A stretch of 64,000 nucleotides of DNA. Source: Epiperipatus broadwayi. Taxonomy: Eukaryota; Onychophora; Udeonychophora; Euonychophora; Peripatidae. Made by a program: the position numbers and the translations under genes. Position 1 is the stretch's first letter. Each line of letters begins with the position of its first letter. The stretch covers positions 3,222,001 through 3,286,000 of the forward strand of contig JAQFVV010012496.1 of the NCBI GenBank assembly GCA_028023455.1, in the 5' to 3' direction. The notes under the pieces are model-generated. The model worked only from the letters and a program-made list of their open reading frames with translations. It was not told where the DNA came from and did no database searches. This document shows positions 34,385-46,379 of this stretch, in pieces.

Positions 34385-34615
34385 ATAAGTTGAGCATTGA
34401 TTGTATATATGTGTGGAGATGATAATCTGGACCAACTGAAGAGTGTTGGTATAGCACGAAATATGGATATTGGTGATTATCCTTTTAACATGTGTGTAAT
34501 CAAGTGTGTCAGCAGTATGAGATGGCGTGGATAGTTGAAGGTCATGTGAAAGTCTGAGTTCAAACTCCTATATATTACATATTAGAGTGCAGGTATGAAA
34601 AAGCCTGCACTGTAG
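34385..34615 (+). mobile_element. Family A copy A7
   Basis: A 5'-truncated unit: ribozyme at 34420-34480, the tRNA-like part with GAGTTCAAACTCC near 34556, and the terminal hairpin GTGCAGG...CCTGCAC. Confidence 0.75.
34420..34480 (+). ncRNA. Hammerhead ribozyme, family A, best-preserved plus-strand copy
   Basis: The core is CTGAAGA (position 7 is free to vary). Stem II is GTGTT/AGCAC, five pairs with one G-T, and GAAA follows. Stem III is ATATGGAT, partly paired, with A at the cleavage position. Stem I is ACCAA/TTGGT, then a TGG bulge, then ATAATC/GATTAT, all paired. This is the internal-bulge architecture that supports loop-loop contacts in natural hammerheads. Confidence 0.8.
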
Positions 34616-34811
34616 AGAAAAAAATATCATATATTAAATAATTAGAATAAATATGGATTCATAGATATTAGCAACTGATATCAAATGTTGACCTTTGAAA
34701 CAAAAGACAATTATGGCTATTTCTTTGATCATACACTATGAGAATTAATGAAAATAACTAACTTTTTACTATTTCCTAATAAATCTTTACTTTTCAAATG
34801 ACAATTTCGGA

Positions 34812-35060
34812 ATGACCTCCAATGTACATATTTCACGCTGAACCAGCAATCATCAGTTGGTCCAAATCATCTCTCACACACAAATATATATAATCAGTCT
34901 TCGGTTTATATTAAAATAGCAAATCTCTAACTTTAATGGATAGGCTTCATTCTACTTCACCCTCTAACTCTTCAGCCATCCATACCATTGGAAAATCTGA
35001 TGATGGAACACCCAAATCCCTTGTTGATGCCAATATTATCGCCATATCCATATTTTCAAA
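34812..35060 (-). mobile_element. Family A copy A8
   Basis: A minus-strand unit lacking the tRNA-like end. The ribozyme (34812-34872) has CTGATGA and GAAA, but C replaces U at the stem III closing position next to the cut site, so it is probably inactive. Confidence 0.7.
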
Positions 35061-35324
35061 CCACAATTTTGAAATACTGTAAAAACGATTACTATCTCAA
35101 TGAAAAGAACAAATGCAGTTGCGCAAACAATTTAAAATAAGCAAAAACTTATTTATAATTAAAAATCGAAAATATTTTCTTGATATTTTAAATCAATATT
35201 ATATTTCGCAAGAATAGGATTTTATTTGAAATTAAACATATAACAATTGTTCATAGTTTATTTTCTTCTAATAGATACAACAGATATAGGGAATTGTTAC
35301 GATTTAAAAAATAAAGGCATATAG

Positions 35325-35812
35325 CTTTATTGCTCGGGAGTTCATAAGAACTTCGAGACCTGCGAGTGGCAGAATGATCGTGGACCTCCTGATCCCAAGT
35401 CAGATGCTCTTCCAATTCCTCCAAACTACACATGGTCAAAACTAATGGCTATACTGCTTGAGAATTCATAAGAAGTTTGAGCGTCAGACCTGCGAGTGAC
35501 AGAATTGATCCTGGAATCTCCCAATCCCAAGTCGGATACTCTACCAACTCCGCCAAACTACGCAGGGTAAAAACTAATGTCTCTATTGCTCGGAAATTCA
35601 TAAGAAGTTTGAGCGCCAGACCTGTAAGTGACAGAACTGGTCCAAAGACCTCAAAATATCAAGTTGGATGATTTACCAACTCCACTAAATTATGCAGGAT
35701 AAAAACTAATGACTCTGTTGTTCGAGAATTCATAAGAAGTTTGGGCGCCAGACCCGCAAGTACCAGAACTGATTCTGGAACCTCCCAATCTGAAGTTGGA
35801 TGTACTAAAGAT
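35325..35812 (-). repeat. Tandem array of about four tRNA-like repeats
   Basis: TTCATAAGAA-type starts fall at 35341, 35465, 35597 and 35729, giving a period of 124-132 bp. On the minus strand each unit reads like a tRNA: GGCGGAGTTGGTAGAGTATC (A-box), an anticodon-loop-like CTTGGGATT (GGG, proline-like), and GGATCAATTC (B-box). Copies diverge, with the second unit best preserved. They are tRNA-derived repeats or pseudogenes rather than functional genes, since acceptor stems are unclear. Confidence 0.65.
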
Positions 35813-36699
35813 TACAAATGTCTTCATTCCACCCAAATATTAGATCTGCATCCCATTCATGCAATCATTAATATTTTCTCATATGTTTCTGAAATTAATT
35901 TATCTATATGGTGACACTAATTACCTTTATTACAAGCAAACTTACGATTTTGCGAGAATGAAAACCAAATATTTTAAACTTTTGAGTAAAACAATGATCA
36001 AAAAACCATTATATTTATTTTAAATCATGGGAAGATTAGCAGTTCCAGAAAAGCTTTCAGCGAATTTCTAATTTCGTAATGATGGTATTATAGATTATTT
36101 TTTTCCCGACTTCTAGAAATCTTTCCAAACTTTTTACTTTTTTGTCATGTGACTTTTTTTCCTCTTTTGCATGTTTTACTTGTAATTATTATTATTACTA
36201 TCTAACGTATAGCTTTTCAATATTTGCAACTTTGTATTACATTTTAATGCATAATTCTGTTACCGTTTTCCCCGAATTAAATATATTATAATAAATGCTT
36301 TTATTTACTGTGGGCTAAAAAGTCTACAAATAATTTTCTACACCTATAATTGGGGCTTTATATTCAACTTGTAATGGATGTTCAGAAATTAATAGATTCA
36401 ATCCCCTGCTGTAAAAAGTAGGAATTGAATTAATTTCAGGACACCCCACATTTTCATTTAAAGTTAAATATAAAAACAATTGTGATAGAAGAAACAATTA
36501 TTTTATGGTTTCAGTCCACAATAAATAAAAGCATTTAGTATAAAATATTTTTAATATATATTATATTTAATTATTTAATATTCACACAGTAAATAAGTGT
36601 TCTCTATAAAATATTTTTTCTATATATATATTTTTTGATATTTGCATACTTTTTTTGCAATTATTCCAATTCAAAATTTAAAACAGAGATTAAAATGAT
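35813..36699. other. No gene; AT-rich
   Basis: A weak inverted repeat surrounds 36300-36530 (GCTTTTATTTACTGTGG and CCACAATAAATAAAAGC). Confidence 0.45.
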
Positions 36700-36850
36700 A
36701 ACAATCAAACCTTAAGCATCTCAACCTGTAGTCATGGCAACTTCCTTTAACAATAAAGATGGTACTTTTTATCTATAGTCTGATAAGTTTAAATAGACAC
36801 TAAAAATTGCAACTTGACCAAGGAGTGTGAGATTAATAATCAAAAAAGTT
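36700..36850. mobile_element. Mini inverted-repeat element M, copy 5
   Basis: It contains CTCAACCTGTAGTCATGGCA and GCAACTTGACCAAGG, which are M landmarks. Confidence 0.65.
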
Positions 36851-37645
36851 TATATAAACATATTGAAACGGTATTATTTAGCCATCATCCCGTTTCACCT
36901 ACTATGTTCCATAGTAATATCTTTTTCCTTAGTTTAACTCATCCCAGTCTATGTAAATAGGCTCCTAATAATTTATTTTATTGTAATAGCATATATTTAA
37001 GCATATGTGCATTTAATTGTATACGTGCGCACATCTAATACTCCTATTAATGTTCATATGCATATAATGCATACACTGTTGTAATTTAAAATTTAATAAA
37101 ATGATATAATTTTAATTAAGTACATGAACATCGTTATATGTGTGTAAATACTTATATATATATGAAAAAAGCCATAATGCAATACAAAAGAAGCTGTAAT
37201 GCAATAGATTTAAAAGCATTACAACTCTTTTAAATTAATCTAAATTTGCCTTATTTTAGTTAAAGGTTCTTTATTTAAAGGCTTTCATATATAAATTTCT
37301 ATTCCACGGTAGTCACACATACATATTTTTTAAAATGTTTATGAACTTAAAACTCTTTTTTAAAAAAGTTATCTGTTGTTATAAAAGTTTGTAATTCTTA
37401 GAAAAACCATCTGCAAGTAATTAATCAAACTTGTAGTCGAAATTTTAATAGTCTTTGAAAATAAAAACTAAGTGGCCTGTTAGACCATTATTGTTCTCAC
37501 CAAGAAATGGTCAAAGTTTTCACTTTTATGCATTTTTAATTACTGAGAAAACTTTGTAAACAGGTTGCTCGAATTACAGATTGTTCTTGGTATAAATAAC
37601 TTCAGATTTGGTTAAGGGGGGTTCACTCATTAATATTTTTACCAT
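36851..37645. other. No gene; AT-rich
   Basis: Nothing supportable was seen. Confidence 0.4.
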
Positions 37646-37649
37646 GCAA

Positions 37650-37830
37650 ACTTTTGGGTAATAGCAACCACTGCCTCTCTCCTTTCAGAAGAGGGGTCAA
37701 TGCTCAATAATGAGTTCAAGCCCCACCATGCTAAGAAGATAGCATCAGAAGACATCAGCCCAGCCAAGAATGATGGTGATCAACTAACTAGAGGAATCTC
37801 AACAGTGAGGTGGTAACAGTTTCCCAGAGC
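37650..37830 (+). repeat. Possible tRNA-derived SINE fragment
   Basis: GAGTTCAAGCCCCACC near 37710 resembles a B-box and T-arm. An A-box is not clear and no other copy occurs in the window. Confidence 0.3.
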
Positions 37831-39690
37831 TCTTTAAAAATAACTCTAATGACTTTAAAAATGAATCTCTAAAACTCTATGCTAGCTAAAAATAATCATG
37901 CACGAACTTTAAATTGTAATATTGTTTTTATAAACTAAAAGTTAAAATTCAAATTGTAATAATGTTTTAAATAAACTACAAACTAATTTCAAGCTGTAAA
38001 ATATGATTTAAAATTATAATTTAATTTTAAAAAATTAATACTTGTAAACTTGCCTATTTCTTTTTAAAAATCTAAATACTTGTTTCTATCTTTAATCTGC
38101 GGTCATGCCTTTTCCTTATTTAATTTATATATGTTGTTTTATAATTATGCTATGCCCAATTTAGAATGGAGATTGATTTTATGAATAAAGTTTGAGGGGA
38201 GATGATTAGACGCTCTCTCTGAATTAAGTAAAGTTGCTCTTTAGCACATACACACACACAAATCTCCATTCTGAAAACCTAAATATTTTTGTTAGTTAAG
38301 CTCTTATATTTAGCTTACTATTGTTATTGTATTATCACTAGGTTTGCAAGTCAATAATTAGTTAATAAATGCAAGAATGAATTATAAAGCATATTATAAG
38401 TATTGCTTAAGCCCCAGATATGTTTTGACCTCCTTTAGTTATCTTATAGACTATGCAGATTTGGCTAATAAAATTAGATTACTTTTAAGTATTCCTTTAG
38501 CATGTTTTAAGAATGCTAATTAATGAACTGGCGTATGGTAGTTTCGTGGAATGAAACTATAGAATTTTGTGTACTTTTAGTTAATAAATAGTATTATGTT
38601 TAGTGTGGTGAATGTGTCTTTATGAAGCACATATGAGCATATACGCCTTGCTGTATGTTTTTATATAATGGGCTTCTGGTTTTAATGGCCACCCCATCAT
38701 CTTTTTAGTTCGGATAGCTCTTCTTTAGAACTGGAACATGAGGATCAAGATTGTTTTTATAAGCTGTTCCGATCACCGAACTAAATGTTCACTTTATTTA
38801 TAGCGTGTATGGTACACGGGAACCGAGTACACAGTACTAAGTCCCCTGATTAACTACACATTTGAGACACACACTTCTCTAGTAATATATATACGCCATA
38901 GTACCTGGAGTCATACTACAAAGCTCCAGTTCATCCCGCTATAATGTAATATTTCAGCATTGATCTGAACTTGTAAACTTATTTGTACATATATAATCTG
39001 CATAGAGAGCCTATTGCAGCTCCTTAAGTATTAATAAATGACTTTTAAATGTTATATTGATAAATAATCATTCTTGCACCGACTTAATGGTTGCAAATCT
39101 ATTAGGTGGGGCATAGTGAAATTAGTGCGTAATTAGAAACTGTAGATTATAAAATTGTAATCAACTCTTTTAAATATAGTACATCAGATGAGATTATGTT
39201 CTTAAAATTTGCTTATCACTGTTTACACCTGTGTGTGTTCTCCAATGCACTCTTGTTTATTTGATTTATATTGATTAATTAAAATATATTAAATTATAAT
39301 AACTGTTGAGTTTCATTCGTAATCCATCCCAAATGTTAGTTAAATTTCTTAATTCTAAATCTTTAGTTAAGTTTATTAGCGTTATTTATTAATATATGCA
39401 TTATCTAGCCAGCCATAGGTGTGTGTATATTTATATAATAGTAATTTAGTTAATATACCCCAAATATCTTGCTCCACCCTTTGCTACTGCCAGCACACAA
39501 ACTAAGAAATTCCAAGTGCAGCCTCATATATGTCATTCATAGGGTAGTAAGTTATGGAGGGTGTGTGAAGGAACTGAGGTGCGATCAGATTCGAGGTCTC
39601 AACCCCTCATTTAGATCAGCCTTGGTATAATTTGCCCAGGACTCTGAATTTTGTTGCGTGAATGTACAAATATGATGGTTACAATATTGG
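37831..39690. other. No gene recognised; mixed unique sequence
   Basis: TTAGTTCGG near 38706 and CCGAACTAA near 38775 form the ends of a hairpin-like segment. The region 38650-38990 is of somewhat higher complexity but has no readable domain. Confidence 0.4.
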
Positions 39691-39694
39691 ACCT

Positions 39695-39740
39695 TTATTG
39701 TTAAAGGAGGTTGCCTTGACTACAGGTTGAGATTGTTGAG
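39695..39740. mobile_element. Mini inverted-repeat element M, partial copy 6
   Basis: Only the right end (GGAGGTTGCCTTGACTACAG) is present, immediately before the family A dimer. Confidence 0.6.
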
Positions 39741-40560
39741 TTTAGGTCAACATGGGTGTGATGAGAATCTTGGCCTCAGGGTGGCCTTTGAGCATTCCAT
39801 CATCAGATTTTCAACTGGATGGACAGTTGAAGAATTGGAGTGAATTGAAGCATGTCCATTAAAATATGAGAATTGGCTATCTTAATATATATCTGAGCAC
39901 TTTTAGCATATATGTGTAGAGATGGTAATCTGGACCAACTGATGATTGCTGGTTTAGCATGAAATACATATATTCGTGATTATTTATCTTTTCAACATAT
40001 ATGTGTTCAAGTGAATCAGTGTTATGAGATAGAGTGGAGAGTGGTGGGTCATGTGAAAGTCTGTGCTCATATACCCTATATATTACATATTTAGACACAG
40101 GTATATAATAAGCCTGTGTTTCAGTTATTACATAGTAGAGAAGTCTGGCCATCCCTTGTATATGTATTAAATGGATTATATTCTGTACATAAGGGGTCAG
40201 ATTGACCTTAGGTCAACATGGATGTGACAAGAATCTCAGCCTCAGGGTGACCTTTGAGCATTCCATCATCAGATTTTCAATTGGATGGACGATTGAAAAG
40301 TTGGAGTGAGGAGTAGATTGAAGCCTGTCCATTAAAGTATGAGGATTGGCTATCTTAATATATATCTGAGCACTTATATCATATATGTGTAGAGATGGTA
40401 ATCTGGACCAACTGATGATTGCTGGTTTAGCATAAAATATGGATATTGGTGATTATTTATCTTTTCAACATATATGTGTTCAAGTCTATCAGTGTTATGA
40501 GATAGAGTGGAGAATGGTGGGTCGTGTGAAAGTCTGTGCTCATATACCCTATATATATAT
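39741..40560 (+). mobile_element. Family A head-to-tail dimer (A9+A10)
   Basis: Two direct copies have a period of about 466-473 bp (GAATCT at 39765 and 40231; CTGATGA at 39939 and 40412). The order of parts is the same as in the dimer at 1751. A9's ribozyme (39924-39984) has the core intact but TTCG for TTGG in stem I. A10's (40396-40456) has AAAA for GAAA. The right end stops within the tRNA-like part. No clear target duplication was seen. Confidence 0.8.
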
Positions 40561-40799
40561 ATCATTAGATAATAGTAAATGATTTCATTTTTAATAATTT
40601 TGAAAACTATTAAATTTAATTTTTGTAAATTATATATATTTAATTATTTATTTATAATCAAATTTGATTTTTTTTTTTATCATTTACAATTATTTATTCA
40701 GCAAATAGCTCTTCGTTTAATCCTTTTTATTGTTTTAAACCCAATTCAGAATTCACTTGTAATCTTTTACCTTACCTTAAAATAATAATTTCATATAAA

Positions 40800-41500
40800 A
40801 CAATTTTAAATTCTTACATTTTTATTTACTATTGTCAAATTCACTCCACTCACCAACTTTGACACCATCCATCTCTGATAAATACAATAATGATTATTAC
40901 TAATCATTTACAAAACTAGAGATTATCTCTAGCACAGATATAAACTTTAACCCTAAGTTAAAGATTAATATATCTGATTTTTTTAATTTTAAGCATACAC
41001 ACACATGGAGTTACTCACCTTTCTCTTTCCCAGTGTAATATCTTTTATAGATATATTAAACAATCTCCATACTTCCCCAATACTTTTTAAATTCATGTGT
41101 TGAACCAACACTCATCAGTAGGCCCAGGTCACTATCTCTCATATATATCTCTATTATATGAACATTATTTATCTATAGTAAATTTTTACATTTTTATTTA
41201 CCATTGTCAAACTCACTCCACTCACAACTTTGACACCATCCACCTCAGATAAATACAATAATGATTATTACTAATCGTTTTCTAAACTAGAGATTATCCC
41301 TAGCACAGAAATAAACTTTAAACTTCAGTTAAAGATTAATATATCTGATTTTTTAATTTTAAACATACACACACATGGAGTTATTCACCTTTCTCTTTCC
41401 CATGTGTAATATCTTTATGGATATATTAAACAACCTCCGTACTTCCCCTCTTTTTTAAAAATTCATATAGATAAAGATACCATAAAAGATAAATGACCCC
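40800..41500 (-). repeat. Family E tandem dimer with hammerhead trace
   Basis: Two direct copies have a period of about 372 bp (TTACATTTTTATTTAC at 40814 and 41186) and share CACTCCACTCACAACTTTGACA-like blocks. On the minus strand near 41135-41098 the first unit keeps CTGATGA and a perfect stem II GTGTT/AACAC, but the GAAA and stem III are scrambled. Related copies lie at 43775, 52640 and 60930. Confidence 0.7.
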
Positions 41501-41599
41501 CAAGATAGATTTGACATATAAATTAAATCATTATTTCAGATAATAAATTTCTAATTCAATTTATATTAAAACAGATTTTCTCTTAGCCAAACTTAATTA

Positions 41600-42030
41600 A
41601 TTACATAAAACATCACATAAACATGTGATGTTTAATGGTTTAATACCAATCCTGCTGAATAGGATTATGACGACTGTGGTTATTAAAGAACCAAAGATAC
41701 CAAAAAGTATGAATGCTGAACTGAGTTCTGATCTATACAACTATACAAGCTAATGAGCTTAACTTCATTATTGTGTTTTCATTTTCAACTCAAAGCTTTA
41801 TCATAGCTAAAAAAAAGTAAAAGATGGCTGCTGGAGGGTTGCATTAGATCCTAAGATCTAGATGCAGTGCTCTCAGATACAAGGCTCTTCATTGATGAAA
41901 GCCACAAGTTAGAAACTAGGCTGGGGGTATTGGATGAGTAGGCACTAGATAGGGAATTTTAGCACAAACCTTCTTGCATTTTATTGATTACCCTGGCTTA
42001 CACTGAGTGGTGCTAATGTACAGTTTTCCC
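41600..42030 (+). mobile_element. Family B copy B9
   Basis: The family B body and closing GGTGCTAATGTACAG are present. The ribozyme is mutated (TTGATGA for CTGATGA and GGC for GTC). Confidence 0.7.
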
Positions 42031-42556
42031 TCTGCTTAAGCAATAATTATTCTTTCACCTATGAAATCTTTTTGTCTTTTGAAATGTATTTTAACTCTCT
42101 ACATAAAAAAAAATTCTTATAAACTACAAGTATTAATTTATTAGACTTCTAAATAACTTAGTCTTCTCCTGACAAAGTTCTATTTGTATGTGAAGATTTT
42201 CTAAGTGATTTTTGGACAGAAATATAAATCCTCTCTCAATTCTAAACTATCTTTCATCTTTTATATATATATTTTCTTGTATAAAGTACAACATAATATT
42301 TTTTTTTATAATCTTATGAATTTTCTGGAATTTTGGTGAATTCTTTCAGATGATGATCGGAGGACAATTAATCAGAGCCAAATACAGGCAATAATAATCA
42401 CAATACCACTTTAGTTGCTGTTGCAGGTAATCCAAAAAAGAGAGATCCTAGTAGTTATCCAATAATAAATACTTAAATGTAGGTATACTTCAGATGTGAT
42501 ATGTTGGACTATTTCCATCATTTATGAGTGAAGGTTGAATGTATAGAAAATTTTAA
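42031..42556. other. No gene; AT-rich
   Basis: Nothing supportable was found. Confidence 0.4.
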
Positions 42557-42722
42557 ACTTTATTTAAACTTTCCAAATACAAACAACTTGTTAGTAATAA
42601 TACACAAATAGACAATAAGGGTTAGTCATTACAAATAGACAATACAGGTGTGTAATTACTAACCTGTATTGTCTATTTGTGTGTTATTACTAACAAGTTG
42701 TTTGTATTTGGTAAGTTTAACC
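42557..42722. repeat. Hairpin, arms of about 58 bp
   Basis: CCAAATACAAACAACTTGTT at 42576 is exactly inverted near 42694 (AACAAGTTGTTTGTATTTGG). Arms continue through CACAAATAGACAATA, around a 45-nt loop that repeats part of the arm. Confidence 0.8.
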
Positions 42723-42814
42723 AACATATCACATCTTATAATATACCATCATTACAAATCTTCAGACAAATACTATGTATATTTCATATCCCTAGAGTTT
42801 AGTTGTAATTGTAG

Positions 42815-43015
42815 GGGGTTTGAACTCAGACTTTCAAGCTCCCTTCAACTTGACCAATCTATTTCACACACCCGATACACATGACCACACCCATGGAAAA
42901 GATAAACGATCTTCAATACATATATTTCATGGTGAACCAGCACTTATCAGTTGTTCCAACGTTGTTTACACTACACCATTCAAGGTAAGACTGGTGTATA
43001 TCCGCTTTTAACACC
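42815..43015 (-). mobile_element. Family A copy A11, truncated, ribozyme decayed
   Basis: The minus-strand tRNA-like end (GAGTTCAAACCCCC near 42817-42830) is followed by CTGATAA and TGAAAT. The GA of the core is lost. It ends in a family E-like segment (GCTTTTAACACCTTGTGG). Confidence 0.6.
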
Positions 43016-43774
43016 TTGTGGATAATCTCTAGTTTAAGGAGTGACTAATAAAAATAATGAAGATCCTAGATGTTTTACCCATTTATTCCTGGCTTTTCTT
43101 TTGCTCATGAAAGATTTATACATGACTGTTTGGATTTTCCATTGCGTCTCTTTGATTTACGTAAAATTCTTTCTCAATACTCTTTCTGTGGAGAAATATA
43201 GAAAAATAACCTAATAAACTTGAATTTCAGCTTCCTCTACAGCCTAAATCAATTCACAGAATGTCTAAAAATTAATGAATGAACATTGCCTTTTTGACTT
43301 TATATAATTGCAAGACACAAATTTCAAAACAAAACAAAAGGTGTTACTTCTTTTTTTACCTTATAGGGAAGCAAAAAATACATTTTGGTTGTGGTTCACC
43401 TCCAAATCTCATTATTCATAAACCTAATTTATAAATTATCCTTGTTTATTTTTTTAAAAAGTTAATTAACACGTTTGATTACGAAATTAGCAAATTCTTT
43501 TAATTTTTTCTTTTTATCTTAGAATTAGCTTGTGGGGTAGGGGTGGGATAAAAACTAATTTATATGATCTAGCTCCCCCCACCCTCCCACCTATTTTGCC
43601 TGAAAGAATTTATTTTTAAGATGATTTTTCATTCTTTAAAAATTAATATTCAAAGTTTTTAAACTTTCACACACACACATTTGCAAATATGCATCCAGAA
43701 ATGCTTTAACATGTCTGTGTGAATAAATAAATGCCTTTATAAATATATTAAATAACCTTAGTATTACCACATAT
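43016..43774. other. No gene; AT-rich
   Basis: Nothing recognisable was found. Confidence 0.4.
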
Positions 43775-43960
43775 TCTTTTAAATTCATATAAATAAAGAT
43801 ACAATAAAAGACAAATGCCCCCCAAGATGCATTTCATGCTGAACTAGTCACTACTATATTTATCTAAAGTGGATAATGTCAAAGATGTGGTTTGAGTTAA
43901 TTTGACACTTATAATTCAAAATGTAATTAAATAAATACCTTCTAATGAAAGTGGTTATTA
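43775..43960 (-). repeat. Family E fragment with partial hammerhead
   Basis: The minus strand contains GAAATGCATCTTGGGGGG, that is GAAA, stem III ATGCAT, C at the cleavage position and stem I, but the CTGATGA half has become GTGACTAG. Confidence 0.5.
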
Positions 43961-44430
43961 TTATTAGTTTTTGATCTTTTAGCTAAAGTATTTGCTTAAT
44001 TGATCTCTTTTTCTCTAATTAAATTTAAGTGTGCTATTCCTAATTTCTGTGAATCGCTACAATTATTTGTGAAGCATAGGTTTTATATACCCCCCCCCTC
44101 CATTCTTAGTAACCAAAAATATGACACATTTTTCTTACACAAAATCTCACTATATCCTATTATCTGAGTTATTTCCGCATTCAAGCCATTTACTTAGGCT
44201 CTATGGAAAAGAATATTCCAATAAATCCAAAATTAATTTCACATGCAGCTAGAATTTTGTGAACCTTGTTTTTATTTGGGTGGAGTCTGTAAGATAATTT
44301 TATTATGACTCATATTTTCTCTTTTATATTGTTCATTCTCACTTCTTGCCATGTTTTATTGTTCTGATCGTCTTTGTGCCATTCACACTGGTATGGGATG
44401 AAATATTTCGGAGAAGGAATACAAATATAA
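43961..44430. other. No gene; AT-rich
   Basis: A C tract lies near 44090-44099. Confidence 0.4.
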
Positions 44431-44434
44431 ATTA

Positions 44435-44600
44435 CTTAGATAACTCCAATATCAATCAATAATTTCCAAATGGTTGTCAAGGCAACCTCCTTTTAACAAT
44501 AAAGATGGAATCCAACCCTTATTAATGGTCTAATATATTTATATAGACACTAAAATTGCAACTTGACCACAGAGATTGAAATTATTGATACAAAAAGGTT
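44435..44600. mobile_element. Mini inverted-repeat element M, copy 7
   Basis: The ends AATCAATAATTTCCAAATGG and GAAATTATTGAT are inverted. It is close to the copies at 18176 and 23305. Confidence 0.7.
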
Positions 44601-44789
44601 TAAATAAACCTCTTTAAACAGGTAAATAAAATCTATTCTAAATGTAGACTAATAAATAGTCAATTATAACAATACAAACTGCAATTGTAAATTTCAATTT
44701 GCACCCAAAGTATTGCTTAAATAATAAGTGTAATAATGCTCAAGGCTAAATGGGTTTGTGAGCAATCATTAAAAACCAGTTAACGCTTA

Positions 44790-45005
44790 CACAATCCGAA
44801 TATCAATAACAATCAACAATTTCCAAACTGTTGTCAAGGCAACCATAGAGACTAAACATTGCACCTTGACCACAGATATTGAAATTATTGATATAAAAAC
44901 CATTAATAAGGGTGGAATTCCACCCTTATTGTTAAAAGGTTGCCTTGACAACAGTTTGGAATTTGTTGATTGTTGTTGATATTGGGATTGTCTAAGTGTA
45001 AAGAT
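44790..45005. mobile_element. Mini inverted-repeat element M, copy 8, rearranged palindrome
   Basis: TATCAATAACAATCAACAAT at 44811 is complementary to ATTGTTGATTGTTGTTGATA near 44957-44980. The interior joins two M halves. Outer flanks also pair (AGTTAACGCTTACACAATCC with GGATTGTCTAAGTGTAA). Confidence 0.7.
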
Positions 45006-46375
45006 TACTTATAAACCCAATGAGCCTTGAACATTATTACACTTATTATGCTAAGATAAATTGCCATGAATGCAATCAATGAACGAAGATTCAGTATCAG
45101 AAAGCAATATAAGTAGCAAACAGACAGAGTAAAAGCAACAAGTTAATCAACAGATCAAATATAATTGAACATACATAATAATATAGCAGTAACAGTAATA
45201 ATCACTATTCAGTAGATCAACTTTGTCATTAGATTTAGAAGAGATATAAAATCTTACGTTAATCGTTATTTAACCAATATAATATTACAAAAGCAATCAC
45301 CATGGTTTCAACTCAAGCATATACATAAGTGCTAAAATAACTAATAAGAACTATATCAAAAGTGCTGGGATACGTATATCAGTGCTGATCATCATCATCA
45401 ATTCCCCAAGCCATCGGGTACTCTGAATGTAACAGTTATCAAATAAACTAGTTACCAGAAAACTGAGAAACACAGAGGATTTTAAAATGACTTCCCTTAC
45501 TTTATCATCAGCTAAATAATTTACAGAGATATATAGATGTCTAAACACACACACACACATATATATATTTATAAACATCTACCATGAGTCCATATCTAGC
45601 ATTAGGATTCCCATGACTATTATGGCTGTAAAGTAGAAAAACTACACAATACTTAAACTTACGCTATTATTAAATAACTTCTGTGAAATAACTTAAAATA
45701 ATGATTTATAAATTTATTGATTATATATTAATAAATCATTCTGGTTTTGACTGTTTACAAATGTCTGAAAATATTTCAATGCATCAAAAAGCTGAGCAAT
45801 AAAATGTACACATATATATAATTTACATAATACACACAGACACACATATATAAGCACGCCTAGGTGCATGTATGATAATCCAAATCAATATTTCTATTTC
45901 TATTATTATTACTTTCATTAACTGCAGAATAGTATTTTATTTTAACAAAATATAAATACTGTAATTAACTATTAAACATATATATATATTATAACATTAC
46001 AGTGATATTGTAAATTGGCTATTTTAAATTTGAAAAACTGTAAAAATTTTATTGCCTTTAATTCATTTAGTTTTTATGGTTAAGCAATTATACTCATCAC
46101 GTTCATTGGTTATAAAGAATAGAACATAATCATTATCATAATTAAATAGTCTCTCATACCAACGTTTATAAAAAATACAATATTATAAAACATTTTGAAT
46201 AGCTTTACACATGGATTTTTTTTATAGATCTCTAAATTTGTATAAAGAAAATATGTGCGCTTTCTTTGCTTTTCTTAAGAGATAAAATTACTGATTGTAT
46301 AAATTAAATGCTGATACAAACATACACCTAATAATTCAAAAACAGAAATAGAATCATAGATATGTTATAAACAAT
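45006..46375. other. No gene; AT-rich with CA/TA microsatellites
   Basis: A CA then TA repeat lies at about 45546-45568, with others near 45800-45850. No coding signal was seen. Confidence 0.45.
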
Positions 46376-46379
46376 GAGG

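Noticed and set aside
34990-35015. ATCTGATGATGGAAC motif in family A bodies read as a second hammerhead
   Set aside because: CTGATGA is present, but no stem II pairing or spaced GAAA plus cleavage site follows.
35325-35812. CRISPR-like array
   Set aside because: The units are 124-132 bp diverged tRNA-like repeats without short identical repeats and unique spacers, and the genome is animal.
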